In this document: one piece after another, positions 36,801 to 48,050 of the stretch
Numbering within the stretch: position 1 is the first letter of the stretch
Layout of the letters: each line of letters begins with the position of its first letter
Source: Sorex araneus
Taxonomy: Eukaryota; Chordata; Mammalia; Eulipotyphla; Soricidae
DNA length: 64,000 nt
Reading direction: 5' to 3'
Assembly: GCF_027595985.1 (NCBI RefSeq)
Contig: NC_073313.1
Location: forward strand, 100,923,552-100,987,551
The notes under the pieces: model-generated
What the model saw: the letters and a program-made list of their open reading frames with translations, nothing else
Told to the model about the DNA's origin: nothing
Databases searched by the model: none
Translations under genes and position numbers: made by a program

Positions 36801-38059
36801 TTTACTTTTGAAACAATTCTTAGGCCACCTGCTTAATGGAAACGCTAAAGTATAAATTTTGAGGCCAAGATTCAGATAAAGAAGTTCTAAAAAAGACCAT
36901 TAACCTAAATTTTCATATAAAAATAAGATCTAATATATTATGCTTGTCTAAGGCAGAGGTAAAATGGTAATAAGCTCATGATTTTTCCTTGTTTGTCCAG
37001 TGAGTAGTAAACGAGAACATATGAGCTAGTATACATCATTGCCTATTTATCTCCCCTATTTATCACAACAAACACAGGCTACTCCAATCTGTTCAAACAT
37101 ACAATTGTCAAAAAAGTTAAGATACAATATAATCCTTTTATTCAGATTCACATGTGAAAACAGAGGGCTTTTACGTATGGCACTAGAGTCAGAGCCAGCA
37201 GGCCTATATTACCCAACTTACAGACCTGTCTAACACAGACCATAATGTAATGCTTCTCGAAGTGTGGCAGTCAGACTTGAGCATCTGATTCACCTTGGAA
37301 ACAGGAGAGATGCGAACTCTCAGTACCTTATTTCCCACTAGACCTACTGAATCAAATTGTATTGTAGTACTTAGCAATCTGCTTTAACAAACTCTCTAAA
37401 GGATTTTCATGCAGAAGTTCCAGAGCTACTGCCCTAAAGCATTTTTAATCCCTCTGAAAACTGCATTTTAGGCATCTGACATATTTGAGTTAATTTGAGC
37501 AGAAAATGATGGACATGGCAATGTGGAATGAATTTCTAAATTGTAAGGTCTTTTTAAAGATATTTGTACTTGAAGGAAATCAGTTCTTTAAATGAATAAT
37601 ATAATCCTTAAAGTTACCATAAATACTCTATATACACATTACAATACTAAATAGCATATGCATATATGTTAATATATATACATATATACAAGCTAGTGCT
37701 TCTACAATACACTAAAACACACAATTGACTTCATTCTTAGGAAAGAAAAAAGAGTAGAGCCATTTAGTCATTAAAGATGTCTGAGGATAGCAATTGATTA
37801 AAAACATGAGCAAGTAAAAAATTGTAAGGTATATACAAATAAGCAGATCCAGATGATATGTATACTAAAGTCTTGAGAGATTTCACTAATTCTTTCACTA
37901 AGCCACTGACAACTAGAGAACCTGACAAAAACTACTTGGGCATGTACCATATTTTACCTTGTTAGCATTTTACACAATGTGGTATTTCAGCAGGTGCATT
38001 CAATAGAATATGCCTACCTGCCATTCCCCTGCCATTAAGGAAAGAAAAGATTCAATTTC
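33823..38059. other. Longest block without recognisable repeats
   Basis: About 4.2 kb. I find no SINE, L1 or LTR signature and no convincing exon. AT-rich, with short AT runs near 37660-37690. Such a repeat-poor stretch in a repeat-dense window could be constrained non-coding DNA, but the sequence alone does not show that. Confidence 0.5.
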
Positions 38060-38165
38060 TAGGTGTTTATGAGTTTTAACAAAACAGTTTTGTGGTACTG
38101 GGAATTCAGCTCAGGATCTCACACATAAACGAGATATGTGCTATTCCTCTGAGCCACATCTCCAC
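38060..38165 (-). mobile_element. Old SINE fragment
   Basis: 'tgtggtactgggaattcagctcagg' and 'gctattcctctgagccacatctcc' look like a reverse tRNA-like SINE head, possibly of an older family. Confidence 0.45.
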
Positions 38166-38174
38166 CTTAAATAG

Positions 38175-38484
38175 TATATACTAAACTGTCACTGTCACTG
38201 TCATCCCTTTGCTCATCGATTTCCTGGGGTGGGCACCAGTAACGTCTCCATTGTGAAACTTGCTGTTACTGATTTTGGCATATTGAATACGCCACAGGTA
38301 GCTTGCCAGGCTCTGCCGTGCTAGCGAGATACTCTTGGTAGCTTGCTGGGCTCTCCGAGAGAGGCAGAGGAATCGAACTCAGGTTGGCTGCATGCAAGGC
38401 AAATGCCCTACCCACTGCGCTATCATCACTCCAGCCCATATACATATATATATGTATATATACATATATATATATATACTAAAC
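38175..38484 (-). mobile_element. Long SINE: tRNA head with RTE-type tail
   Basis: The SINE itself is 38187-38438, in minus orientation. It ends directly in ACAGTG repeats with no poly(A). Its tail (38187-38260) encodes, in the RTE frame, W-R-R-Y-W-C-P then E-I-D-E-Q-R-D-D. The body is the same as in the 23.2-kb copy. TATATACTAAAC is present on both sides (38175-38186 and 38473-38484). An expanded AT repeat lies between the SINE head and the right copy. Confidence 0.85.
38439..38480. repeat. AT/TATG microsatellite
   Basis: Imperfect TATA, TATG and TACA units beside the SINE head; may be an expansion inside the TSD. Confidence 0.85.
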
Positions 38485-38984
38485 AGTTTTAAAATATGTT
38501 TATCCTCACCAGCATTGCATACTGCAATTCAGCACCCTAGTTTATAATAAATGACAAGAGTGAGTCTCAAAGGATACTCAGGGAATTTGGGTCTACATGG
38601 CCTTCAAGCGCTTGTACTGAGAATTTTGAGTTTACGATATGACAGTTGAACTAGAAAGAGTTAATCTATATTAGGGAATCTGAGATAAAGGCCACTGTAA
38701 TTAATTACCACCGTAATTAAGTTCTTGTCTCTTTCTTGGTCCTGCTACTAAGGAAGACAAACTGAAGTGGCTGGCAATAATTGGCTAAAAATAAAAGCTT
38801 CATAAGTATGAGTGAGAGCCACAGGTTCCTGCTGCTTTTGGATGCCAAAGGCTCAGTTTGTTTTGGTTAGTTGGTCAGACCAAGGCTTAGAAAGCAAAAT
38901 ACAAAAGAAACATTCTCTCTACCAACAGGCTAATCCTTTCAAGAATATTAATAGGATGCCCAACTGATTCTAATTTTATTCTGT
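38485..38984. other. Unassigned sequence
   Basis: 500 bp, nothing recognised. Confidence 0.5.
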
Positions 38985-39648
38985 ATCCTTTCTCTAGGCA
39001 GTCTCTTGCCCCCGTACCTGGCTGTCTTCACCAGGGCCACTTGGAACTGGGTGGGTTGAGTTTCTCTCACCACCCTGGGCATAGCCCCAGAAGCCAAAGA
39101 CCTCCAGAACCCAGCCACAGCCACCCTCAAAGCCCCTCTCCACACATTCGGATGAGCCTCATGCATGAAGGAACCAGCAGAGAAACCCAGGTGTGCGGGA
39201 CCCGGGGCTGAGATCTCCAAGCCTCTCAGATCAGGACTTCTTAGCCTCCTCTAACCAGAACCCCATTTTCCAGTAGCTTAGCAGTCACATCCACAAAATG
39301 CCCCCGGCTCTGTGTAATCCCATCAATGGCCAAGATTCAGAGACTATAAAACAAAGCTCCCAGAAGCGTGCAACCTCTTATTGTCTAGTTCTCCCTCTTG
39401 GAGAACCTGGCAAGCTACTGAGAGCATCCTGCCCGCATGGCAGAGCCTGGCAAGCTCTCTGTGGTGTATTCGGTATACCAAATACAATGATGGGTCTCAT
39501 TCTTCTTACCCCGTTGAGAAGAACGAGTAAAGAGAAGCTGCTAAAATCTCAGGACTAGGACGAATGGTGATGTTACTGGTGCCACTCAAGAAAGTCAATG
39601 ACCAATGAGTTGACAGTGATACAGAGATACAGTAATCCTTTCTGTAGG
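38985..39648 (+). mobile_element. RTE-tailed non-autonomous element, copy B
   Basis: Framed by atcctttctctagg (38985-38998) and atcctttctgtagg (39635-39648). The head begins 'agtctcttgcccccgtacct' as at 8.1 kb, and the middle contains 'tgtaatcccatcaatggcca'. This copy has an extra stretch (39197-39300) with 'gcgggacccggggctgagat' that the 8.1-kb copy lacks. The body 'gcatggcagagcctggcaag' is shared with the long SINE. The tail (39559-39634) reads GAC-GAA-TGG at its start and ends in gacagtgatacag repeats, no poly(A). Confidence 0.8.
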
Positions 39649-40161
39649 CCAGTTATTTAAAGTTATAGGGAACTCTAGGCATGTAGTCTACTATCTTACA
39701 ACACTTACAAGGTGGTTGGGGGCTACAAAAGCATTTTGTTTGTGGACAATATAGATGTTTTATGGTGATGAAAGAGTAGTTTAGGTAATTTTTCTAAGGT
39801 AATTTTTAGGTAATTTTAGGTAATTTTTCTAAGAGTTTATTATGTTAGTGCTCTTTCTCTGGATAGATTTATATACCCTTAACAAGTTTTTCTCATAGTT
39901 AAACAAAATTTCAGATTTTCCTCAGTTTATTCTGATGTCTTGTTTCAATGTCTTAAAGAACTTAATGAATCCCTACCAAAGGACTGGGAAACAAAGCCAT
40001 CCATATTTAGTTTGCCAGATATCATAAGTCACTAGCATTGGTGGAAAGATTATTGATTTATGATGTAGCAGGCCTTCCTTGTTTATCATCTCAGGACTAG
40101 CCTATTCAGTATGATCATCTTGAACTCATCATTTCAGGAATATAAAAGAAGAAAGAGAATG
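39649..40161. other. Unassigned sequence with a small tandem repeat
   Basis: 39783-39834 is a local tandem repeat of 'ggtaatttttctaa' and shortened forms. Nothing else recognised. Confidence 0.55.
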
Positions 40162-40432
40162 CTAGGGCTACAGCTCAAAGGTGTGGAGTTCATGCTTTAC
40201 ATAGGAGTGACCCTGACTTCCAGATCTGAAGCCAGATCCCCCACCTGAGGACTGCAAACTGCTGTGGCCTGTTGTAGGCGTGGAACCTGGTGAACCCTGA
40301 ACACTCCCAGATGGTTCTCGAGACTCCTGGGAATCACCCTGGAGTAGTCTCTGGGCTTGGAATACTGCTAAAGAGGCTCCTGTAGACATTAAGAGAGACT
40401 TAAAATAAGACAAAACAAATAAAATAAAAAAT
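40162..40432 (+). mobile_element. Old tRNA-like SINE, long type
   Basis: 'ctagggctacagctcaaaggtgtggagttcatgctt' resembles a tRNA-like head with 'agggctacagctcaaagg' at the A box. It ends in an A-rich AAATAAAATAAAA run. The body does not match the short or RTE-tailed SINE. Confidence 0.45.
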
Positions 40433-41517
40433 TCCAAGTCTGATTTTAATAATTTATTTTATATGAGGCATAAAGGAATTGGAATATGACTTACTTTACC
40501 ATATTTAACCATTCCCTCAAGATAAATATTATAAAACATTGTAATTGATCTTCTCTTCAACATTTATGAACCTACTTAAAGAATTTTCAGCTCTGTAGGA
40601 AGATTATCTAAGGATTTAAGATAGGTGATTTTGGGAAAGCTGTAATAATTATCTGTTGCTGAACACCACATGAATTTTTAAATCTTTAGTTCTTAACTAC
40701 GTAGGTTCTCCATAGTGCTTTCCACAGTGCAGGAGGGAGAAATAGAGGTGTGGGGGGGGGGGAAGGAAGAGAAGAGGGAGAGAGAGAAATGTCAAGGGAG
40801 GACTCACTTAAGAGTTAGCATAATAGAAATGGAGGTAGTAATAAGCCACTTTACAGTTTTAGGTATAATATAGTGAAAGTGTGTGTGTTCACTGAAAAAG
40901 AGTCCTTTAGTTTTCTTTAGAATTCATATCAAAAGTACCTCTTTTACATAATTATATTGGAAAAGAGTTTTCCCTTTAACCTCTAAGCCTGGTAATTTCA
41001 CACCACTAAGTGCAGAGTACTTTCTGCTTGTGATTTTCATAATTGTTCCTCTCTTTAGTTGGTGTGCTAAGTACCAAAAAGTATCAAGAAAGCATTTCAC
41101 TAGGTGTAATGTGGAAAATAGAAATCATGCTACAATTTTTATGAAGTTCTGAATTTGTCTCTTTTCAATCCACTCTATACTATTGCTTTAAAGTGACAAG
41201 AGGCTAGTCTAGAAAAAAATACGAAACACAGCAACAAACCCTAAATCTCTCATTAAACAACTAGCACCCTAGTAGAGTTCATTATTTTTCACTTTCCAGT
41301 TATTGACTTTAATTAGAGAGCACGCACAAAGTTGAACTGCACCCAGTACTTTTTTAGAACTTCACACCAGTTTTACTATATTAAGATTATAACTTGCAAC
41401 AGAAAGTTCCTTCCAGTACTTTTATTATAGTTCTTTGTTAGGTTCCCACAAGAAATATTTATATTATATGGGACCAAATTTTCTTGCTATGCTGAACACT
41501 AAAATGCTATTATAACA
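40433..41517. other. Unassigned sequence
   Basis: About 1.1 kb; only a G run and purine-rich stretch at 40740-40800 stand out. Confidence 0.5.
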
Positions 41518-41732
41518 AGGGTCAGAGAGATAGTACAGGGGGTAAGAAAATTACCTTGAGTGTGGCTAATTCCAGTTTGTTCTTGGTTTGATCTCTGTTT
41601 GATCACTGCTTTACTTCCCTGCACCACACATGGTCGCCTGACAGCCATCTATAGCAATCCTTGAGCACAGAATCACATGGAACCTCTGAGCACAACTAGG
41701 TGTGATCCATAATCCCCTTCAAATAAAATAAA
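41518..41732 (+). mobile_element. SOR-type SINE, diverged
   Basis: 'gggtcagagagatagtacagggggtaag' head, 'gagcacaactaggtgtgatcc' near the end and an AAATAAAAT tail. Confidence 0.7.
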
Positions 41733-41936
41733 AATTCTCATAACTCAAAAATATCTCTCTAGAGAACTCAGAGATTCAGTGATTTGTTACCCCTAACATT
41801 GTATTGCAAATGATAGTGTATGTTACTTAAGGAATAGTATGACAAGTAAGTATGATGTGTTTTTAACCAGCACCAAGGTGATTTTTATGCACCATAAGTA
41901 TAAGAATAATGAAAAATTTTTGAAAAGCCACTTCAG

Positions 41937-42130
41937 TGAATCTATTTTGGTGGAGGGAATGAATGGGGCCACATCCAGCAGTGCTTATTCCTGTGTCTGT
42001 ACTCAGGGGTTATTCCTGGAAGACTCAGGGCACCATATGAGGTGTCAGGTATTGAACAATAGTTGACCGTGTGTAAGGCAAAGTTCACTGCATGCTGTAC
42101 TACCTCTCTAGTCCCACTGAATCTATTTTG
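41937..42130 (-). mobile_element. SOR-type SINE
   Basis: Minus-strand short SINE with TSD TGAATCTATTTTG (41937-41949 and 42118-42130). Moderately diverged. Confidence 0.8.
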
Positions 42131-42895
42131 TGGAATGATGGCAATTGTAAACCTAGAAAGGAATTAAAACATCTTAATAAATGGAAAAAGACACTTGAGC
42201 TTCCAAGGATCTGTAGAAAAGTGTTGTATCAGACATTAAATGAACCATAGAATCATGAAGAGGTTATTATATTTAGATTCTTGATCCCAGCAAAAGTCAG
42301 ATGATGCTGATAATGATAAAAACATAAAAATAAATTATAATAGTTAATCAACTCTTATGGGACTTATAGAATGCCAGGTAATGTACATACTAAGTCAACT
42401 GTATACATAACAACGAATATAAAATAAAGTAAAGTATACATTTGGCATGTCCAACATGAAACATTAATCTCTTCTGAGGGATGCTAAGGAATCACAGCTG
42501 AGAAAGAGATCTTTAACTTAACCCCAAACGACCAAAGACCAAAGAAAATGGGAGAAGAGTATTACATGGAGAAAAGCATAACCTATGGGAGAAGAGCACG
42601 GCCTGAATAAACAGGAGAAGATTATTACAAAGAAGTATATGTTCAGAGATTCACAGTAAAAATAAGTATAACTAGAGTGGAGCAAGGCAGAATACACAAA
42701 AGTTCTGCTAATATATTTCCTGAACATAACAATACTATTTCCAACTCATAATGCTCTTTCCTTGAAATGCTCTTTTAACATGACTGGCTCAATTTCGTCA
42801 AATGCTTTACTACTGAGCTATACCCCTTCTATGACTGACTCAATTTAAATCCATTTCCAATAAATCTTAAAGAGCAAGGTCTTTTTCGACCACTT
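42131..42895. other. Unassigned sequence
   Basis: No repeat family recognised, except a possible SINE-head scrap at about 42800-42830. Confidence 0.5.
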
Positions 42896-43104
42896 AAGTT
42901 ATGCCTTTCTTTTTTTTTTTTTTTGCTTTTTGGGTCACACCCGGTGATGCACAGGGGTTACGCCTGGCTCATGCACTCAGGAATTACCCCTGGCGGTGCT
43001 CAGGAGACCATATGGGATGCTGGGATTCAAACCCGGGTTGGCCGCGTGCAAGGCAAATGCCCTACATGCTGTGCTATCATTCCAGCCTCAAGTTATGCCT
43101 TTCT
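42896..43104 (-). mobile_element. SOR-type SINE, young
   Basis: A perfect 15-bp TSD (AAGTTATGCCTTTCT at 42896-42910 and 43090-43104). A long T run represents the poly(A) tail. Well-preserved body and head. Confidence 0.95.
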
Positions 43105-43559
43105 ATCACCTTTATTCTATTTATTCTATTTCTTTCTTCATTGATATTTGAAACTAGATTTTAAAATGTATGATTAATAGCTTATTACCTATGAATTTCT
43201 TCACTATATTCCTGTATTCTTTCTCCAAAACATAAGCACAATAGAGGAAATGAGATAAATCTTTTCTATCTCATTTAACTCAGCACCTTCACCATCTAAT
43301 ATCTGGCAGAAATATATCATTTATATTTGCCGATATTTAATTAGCGGTCTAACCCTTCTCCTTGTATTGTGGAAGCAGGGATAGAAATGTTTCCATCCAC
43401 TTCCCATGGCTTTGTATAGCTCATCTAAGTTTCAGATTTGCCAAGATGAAAATGAAAAAAGGAAATGGGAGTGTGGAGCAGGGCAATGGAGCAGGAAAAA
43501 TCTAACCTTGTAAAATGACCCAGGAGTGAAACTTCCAGAGAGGGAGTAATTGGGCAGAG
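43105..43559. other. Unassigned sequence
   Basis: About 450 bp, nothing recognised. Confidence 0.45.
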
Positions 43560-43947
43560 ATTACAAAGCAGGGTGCCTGCATCATGTGCCTGGCCTTGAG
43601 CCTCACTCAACCCCCTACTCACATACACCTGAACCGAAGAAACAGTCATGTAAGCCTTTAGCAAGTCATTCTAATGGCAACACATAGCCTTGAAAGGGAT
43701 TAGGCCGGGGACAAAGCAGAGAAGAAAAAGTGATAGGCCTATAGTGTTAAACTTTATATGATTGAATCTCTTGTAAGCCAAGACCCTCTATAAAAATGTG
43801 TGTATTTGGCAATAAAGTGAGCTGTGATCAACTGCTTACAGAGGGTGTTTCTCCAAGCATTTGTCCTCCTTTGCCCCACAGCCAGGCTCCTACCTGGACT
43901 CTATGCACAACGTGTCTGGGTGTGTTGGGGATAACTGTTCCCCAACA
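43560..43947 (+). mobile_element. Possible LTR fragment
   Basis: TATAAAAA at 43789-43796 is followed by AATAAA at 43811-43816, then a CT-rich stretch and an end in CA at 43947 within a hairpin (TGTTGGGGA / TCCCCAACA, 43923-43931 and 43939-43947). The spacing could be that of an LTR. No TSD or left edge found. Weak. Confidence 0.3.
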
Positions 43948-43999
43948 TGGAGGTACCTGGAATTGAATGTGATTAGAATTCTAATGATGTGACCTTTAT

Positions 44000-44250
44000 T
44001 TTTAAATGTAATTTTATTGACACACTATGATTTACAAAGTTGTTCATAATAGTTTCAGGCATGCAATTTCCCAATACTAATTCCACTACCAGCATGAACT
44101 TCCCTCTACCAATGTCCCCATAAAATTAGTTAGTAAGATAGGGACATACACCAACTTTCACAAATGGCCTAGAACACTACTTTAAGCACATCAGTGAAAT
44201 TATTAGATTTTTTAAGATAAGATTTAGATTCCTTGCAACCCTCTACTATC
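44000..44250 (-). mobile_element. Old L1-type tail
   Basis: 'ttttattgacacactatgattta', 'gttgttcataatagtttcaggc' and 'tctaccaatgtccccat' match the layout of L1-type tails read from the minus strand; strongly diverged. Confidence 0.6.
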
Positions 44251-44944
44251 ATACTCAGAAATTGCCTCTCTTGCTTTTGTTTAAGTTATTATCTTAAATA
44301 TTAAAGTTATTATCAAAATCTATCTATCCTGTATTTTGAAAAAATTGTCAAATGTACAACTTCAGTAACTATATCTAGTGACATTTTACATAATCTACCC
44401 CACAATTTTGCAGAGGTTCATTCATAGTGGTATTATATTTGTCTTGTTTTTTTGTTTCATATATTTATTAATCATTGTAACCCCCAATATAATACATCAA
44501 CATGTTTCTATGCATTTAGAGGAGAAATAATCTTAGTTAAATGGAAAATTATGCGATGGCTTCTGGAAGACCTTCATTTTAAGTAGCTTTACAACTGGAA
44601 CATTTTGTTTAGAAGTCTGGACCTTCTATCTTCAGTTTGTTGTAATCTACATTCACTGTGAAAACTTGTATTGATCATTTAGACCCAGTGTGTTCCAGGG
44701 CTCTGGGTTATTCTTTCTGTCCCAACTGACATAGAGATTGAACAAGGCCAGGTAGATGACATACAGCACTGCACCAGTACTCCAGCTCCAGTAAATACAA
44801 AGAGGGGAATCAAGCTTTTATGCTTCTTAGCCTGCCTGAAAATCTGACACAACATGGTTATGGCAGAAGCATCAAATTGGGTAAGAGGAGAAGGTCAAGT
44901 CCGCTAGGCCTGGTCAAAGTACTCTCCGTTATTTGTCTTGATTT
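44251..44944. other. Mostly unassigned sequence
   Basis: 44680-44800 may contain an old minus-strand SINE piece. The rest is not recognised. Confidence 0.4.
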
Positions 44945-45110
44945 TGGACCACATTTTTTTTTGTAGTACTCAGAGACTACTTCTGGATCTGTGCTTTGTG
45001 ATCACTCCTGGTTGTATTTGTAGTGGGCTGAGTACCTATGTAGTGTTGAGGATCAAATCAGGTTAAATATATTCAAGGCAAATGTCTTAACTCCTGCACA
45101 GTCTTTCCCC
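44945..45110 (-). mobile_element. Old SOR-type SINE
   Basis: Diverged short SINE in minus orientation ('gatcactcctggttgtatt', 'caaggcaaatgtcttaactcctgcacagtc'). Confidence 0.65.
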
Positions 45111-45205
45111 ATCCCCCACGAGATGCTGATAATTTGCTATAAGTTGCATTGCATAGACTTGCGTTGATTGCTACCTAGAATCAGATGTAATGGCATAAAC
45201 AAGTT

Positions 45206-46356
45206 ATTTACATTACTTGTATCACTTGTCATCCCGTTGCTCATTGATTTGTTCGAGCAGGCACAAATAACATCTCCATTCGTCCTGTTGTGTTCTAGTG
45301 TAGGCCAATGGTGTCTGCTTGCTCCAGGAACACAAAGATCATCAAACCATTCATTCAGAGTCTTAACGAAGAAGCCTGACAATCTCATAGGTAGGTGGCC
45401 AGGCGTCCTTTTGACATCCCGTGGAATCTGGTCAGTAATGGCTCTAGTCCAGCTGTCATCTCCAAATCGCATTATGTGTCCGGCCCATCTGATTTTCGAT
45501 GCCTTGGCAAATGAGGCAGCATCCTTGATCCTTGATCATCGATTGTGGTCGAAACTCCAGATTCCTTCTCTCACTGAGTGAAATGTGATATTACAAGCAC
45601 AGCTCATTCGATTACTCTTTGGGGGACATGAATAGCGTCCTCATCCTGTTTTCATAGGGCCCAGGTCTTTGAAGCATATGTTAGTGCGAATGGTGGCATC
45701 AAAAAGATGTGCCTAGAGCCAGAGGTTCTTCATTCTCTTAATGACTTATTTGAGGCTCTTGAAGGCATTCCACACCGCTCTCTTCCTCCTGTGCAGTTCT
45801 AGAGCCAAGTTGTTCTTCATGTTGAGTTCTCGACCCAGGTACACATAACTGCTGCATTTGGAGATATTCGTTTCATTGAGAGCAAATGGAATGTTAGGAA
45901 CTAGTTTGTTTTTCATGAACATTGTCTTCATAAGATTCAGTTGTAGTCTGACCTTTCCACACTCAACGGTCAAAGTCGTCCAACATGCGTGCCACTTGGC
46001 TAATGTTTGTTGTTATTAGAACAATGTCATCAGCAAAGCTGACGTGGTGTAGTTGCCTACCGTCTATCTTCACTATCATTCCTTCTCATTTCAGGTGTCG
46101 CATGACGTTCTCGAGGGTAGCACTGAAGAGTTTTGGTGAAATGGTATCACCCTGCCGAACCTCTCTCTTTACGTTGATTATCACTTCCTTGTAGAATGGT
46201 GAGATCCTGGTGGTGAATCTATAATACAGCTTGTGGAGGATCCTGATGTACCAAGTTTGAACGCCCTGTTTGGCTAGGGCTTCGATGACCGCTTCAGTCT
46301 CAATAGAATCAAAGGCCTTCTTAAAATTGATGAACATTAGACAGAGCGGCATCTTT
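45206..46356 (-). pseudogene. RTE retrotransposon, 3' half: reverse transcriptase pseudogene, nematode-like
   Basis: The minus strand encodes an RTE-clade RT. The block at 46352-46086 reads MPLCLMFINFKKAFDSIE, then VRQGDTISPKLFSATLENVM. Next come IDGRQLHHVSFADDIVLI (active site FADD, about 46030-46045) and the CSSYVYLGRE block (45746-45973). The last part includes a WTRAITDQIPRDVKRT stretch (45472 downwards) and ends LLEQINEQRDDK-stop (45222-45284). Only about 15 nt follow before the element ends. Broken by stops and at least two frameshifts. From memory this is much closer to RTE proteins of parasitic nematodes than to mammalian BovB. Its 5' half lies inverted at 47017-48050. Confidence 0.85.
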
Positions 46357-47016
46357 TTTTTAAATTTTATTTTATTGAATCACCATGTGGAAAATTACAA
46401 TGATTTCAGGCTTAAGTCTTAGTCATAAAATGCTGAAACAACCATCCCTTCACCAGTGCCCATATCCCACCACCGAAGACAAAGAAAAAAAAACCCACAG
46501 TACACCTCCCATCCCGCCCACCCCTGCACCCACCCCCGCCTTGTAACTGATAAATTTCACTTTACTTTCTATTTACTTTGGTTACATTCAATATTTCAAC
46601 ACAAACCTCACCATTATTATTAGGAGCACCCCACTAGAGTCAGACCTGTTGTGAAGAGAAATGAGGCACAGTAGCGGCCATGCAGTTTTGTATTTCTGTA
46701 CTTTAACAACTAAGTCCAGGGAGATTTCTTGCGGATCATTGCAAGCTGGTAAACCCCATCTGTGGTCGTCATAATATGGCGGTCCCCACGCCTTTCATCC
46801 CCGGGAAGGGACAGGCGAGAGAGAGAAATACCTTTCCCCTCCCGGGCGGGCATGGGGTCGCGGCTTAGTTCTCTGGCTGGAGACAATCTGCAAGGAGCAG
46901 TCCATGTTGAAGTTGGTTCAGCTGGGTCTGGATTCACGCTCGTGCAGCTGTGGAGGAGCTGCACGCGCATGCGGCCCCCGGGGTCACATCTCGGCAGCCG
47001 ACAGAGCGGCATCTTT
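46341..47016 (-). mobile_element. L1-tailed non-autonomous retroposon inserted in the RTE
   Basis: A perfect 16-bp TSD (ACAGAGCGGCATCTTT at 46341-46356 and 47001-47016) frames a 644-bp insert with a T-rich left end and 'attgaatcaccatgtgg', i.e. a poly(A) tail and tail block on the minus strand. Its 5' part is CpG-rich and shorter than in the 1.8- or 11-kb copies. The TSD itself is RTE coding sequence, so the RTE was there first. Confidence 0.9.
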
Positions 47017-48050
47017 AACAACATCTCGTGATGTTGGTGTTGTCCCAATATTCCAAACGGGATCAGACCACCATCCACTTCATGCGAAATTCTACTTCAT
47101 GGAGCGGGGAGAAAGGGCTGCAAAGTTTAAGAAAAGAACTCCTAGAATAAACACCAACTGGGAGCTCTTTGGCACTATTGAGGCAATATGGGAAGATGCC
47201 GTAGTTGACAACATTGACGAGTAATGCAATCGACTGGTTCAGCAGCTCCATGACTGGGCAAGGAATGCTGAGAGTGAAAAAGCTGAAAAAAGACATCTAT
47301 CTTCAGAAACTCTCAAGCTCATTCATCAACGTGGTTTGGCGTGAGCCTTAGGCAATCACAAGCTAACATCCAAGCTCGAAAAGCTGTGCAGAGAAACGAT
47401 AAAGGAAGAACTCAAAGAGAGAAGAGCATCAGTGTTGGCTGATGTGGCAGAAGCTGATAAAAGTATTCGCAACATCCGCTTGTCCTTTGCCAAGGATTAC
47501 TGCCCTCCGACATCCTGATGGATCTATCACATCTTCCAGAAACACAATAGAGAAGGCTATCAATGACTTCTGCTTGGATGTCTTTGACAGCCACGTCCAC
47601 CTGGCAACATACCAAATTCCACAAGATGGATATATCATTCCCAGCATTCTTTCTTCTGAAGTCCAACATGTCATTTCTTCAATGAAGAAGTGTACAGCAC
47701 CCAATCCAGACAAGGTCAGACCAGAACACCTAAAGAATCTGCCACCAGTACTCGTCAATACACTGGCTCAGCTCTTCATATGCTACCTGTCTGAACGCAA
47801 GTTTCCATCCCAAAGGAAAACCAGCAGGACCGTTTTGTTGTACAGGAAGGGAGACATCTTTGGACATTGGCAACTATCACCCGATCTGCCTGTTGTCCAT
47901 CGTCTGCAAGTTGTTCACTCGAGTCATCCTGAATAGGATTGGCAGAACACTAGACGAAGGACAACCATGCGAGCAAGCCAGGTTCCGAAAAGGATTCAGT
48001 ACAATTGACCATGTCCACCCAGTGACTAAGCTCATTGAGGTTTCGCTAAA
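47017..48050 (+). pseudogene. RTE retrotransposon, inverted 5' half: endonuclease end to RT start
   Basis: On the plus strand: QTGSDHHPLHAKF (end of the endonuclease with the SDH motif, 47050-47090), then NWELFGTIEAIWED, SSEVQHVISSMKKCTAPNPD, RPEHLKNLPPVLVNTLA, DIGNYHPICLLSIVCKLFTR and GFSTIDHVHPVTKLIEVS ending at about 48049. Stops (for example at 47221-47223) and frameshifts show it is dead. The residues at its end (LIEVS) directly precede, within a few codons, those at the start of the minus-strand half (MPLC). The two halves are therefore one element with a 5' inversion. Confidence 0.85.

Noticed and set aside
42896..43104. Repeated short SINEs as a CRISPR-like array
   Set aside because: Copies are dispersed, in both orientations, with TSDs and poly(A): ordinary SINEs in a mammalian genome.
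43923..43947. Hairpin TGTTGGGGA / TCCCCAACA as a terminator or regulatory RNA
   Set aside because: No gene context; more easily part of an LTR-like end or chance. Kept only as a note in the feature.
45206..48050. Nematode contamination of the assembly
   Set aside because: The RTE is broken by mutations, joined to shrew SINEs on both sides and interrupted by a shrew L1-type insertion with a perfect TSD.
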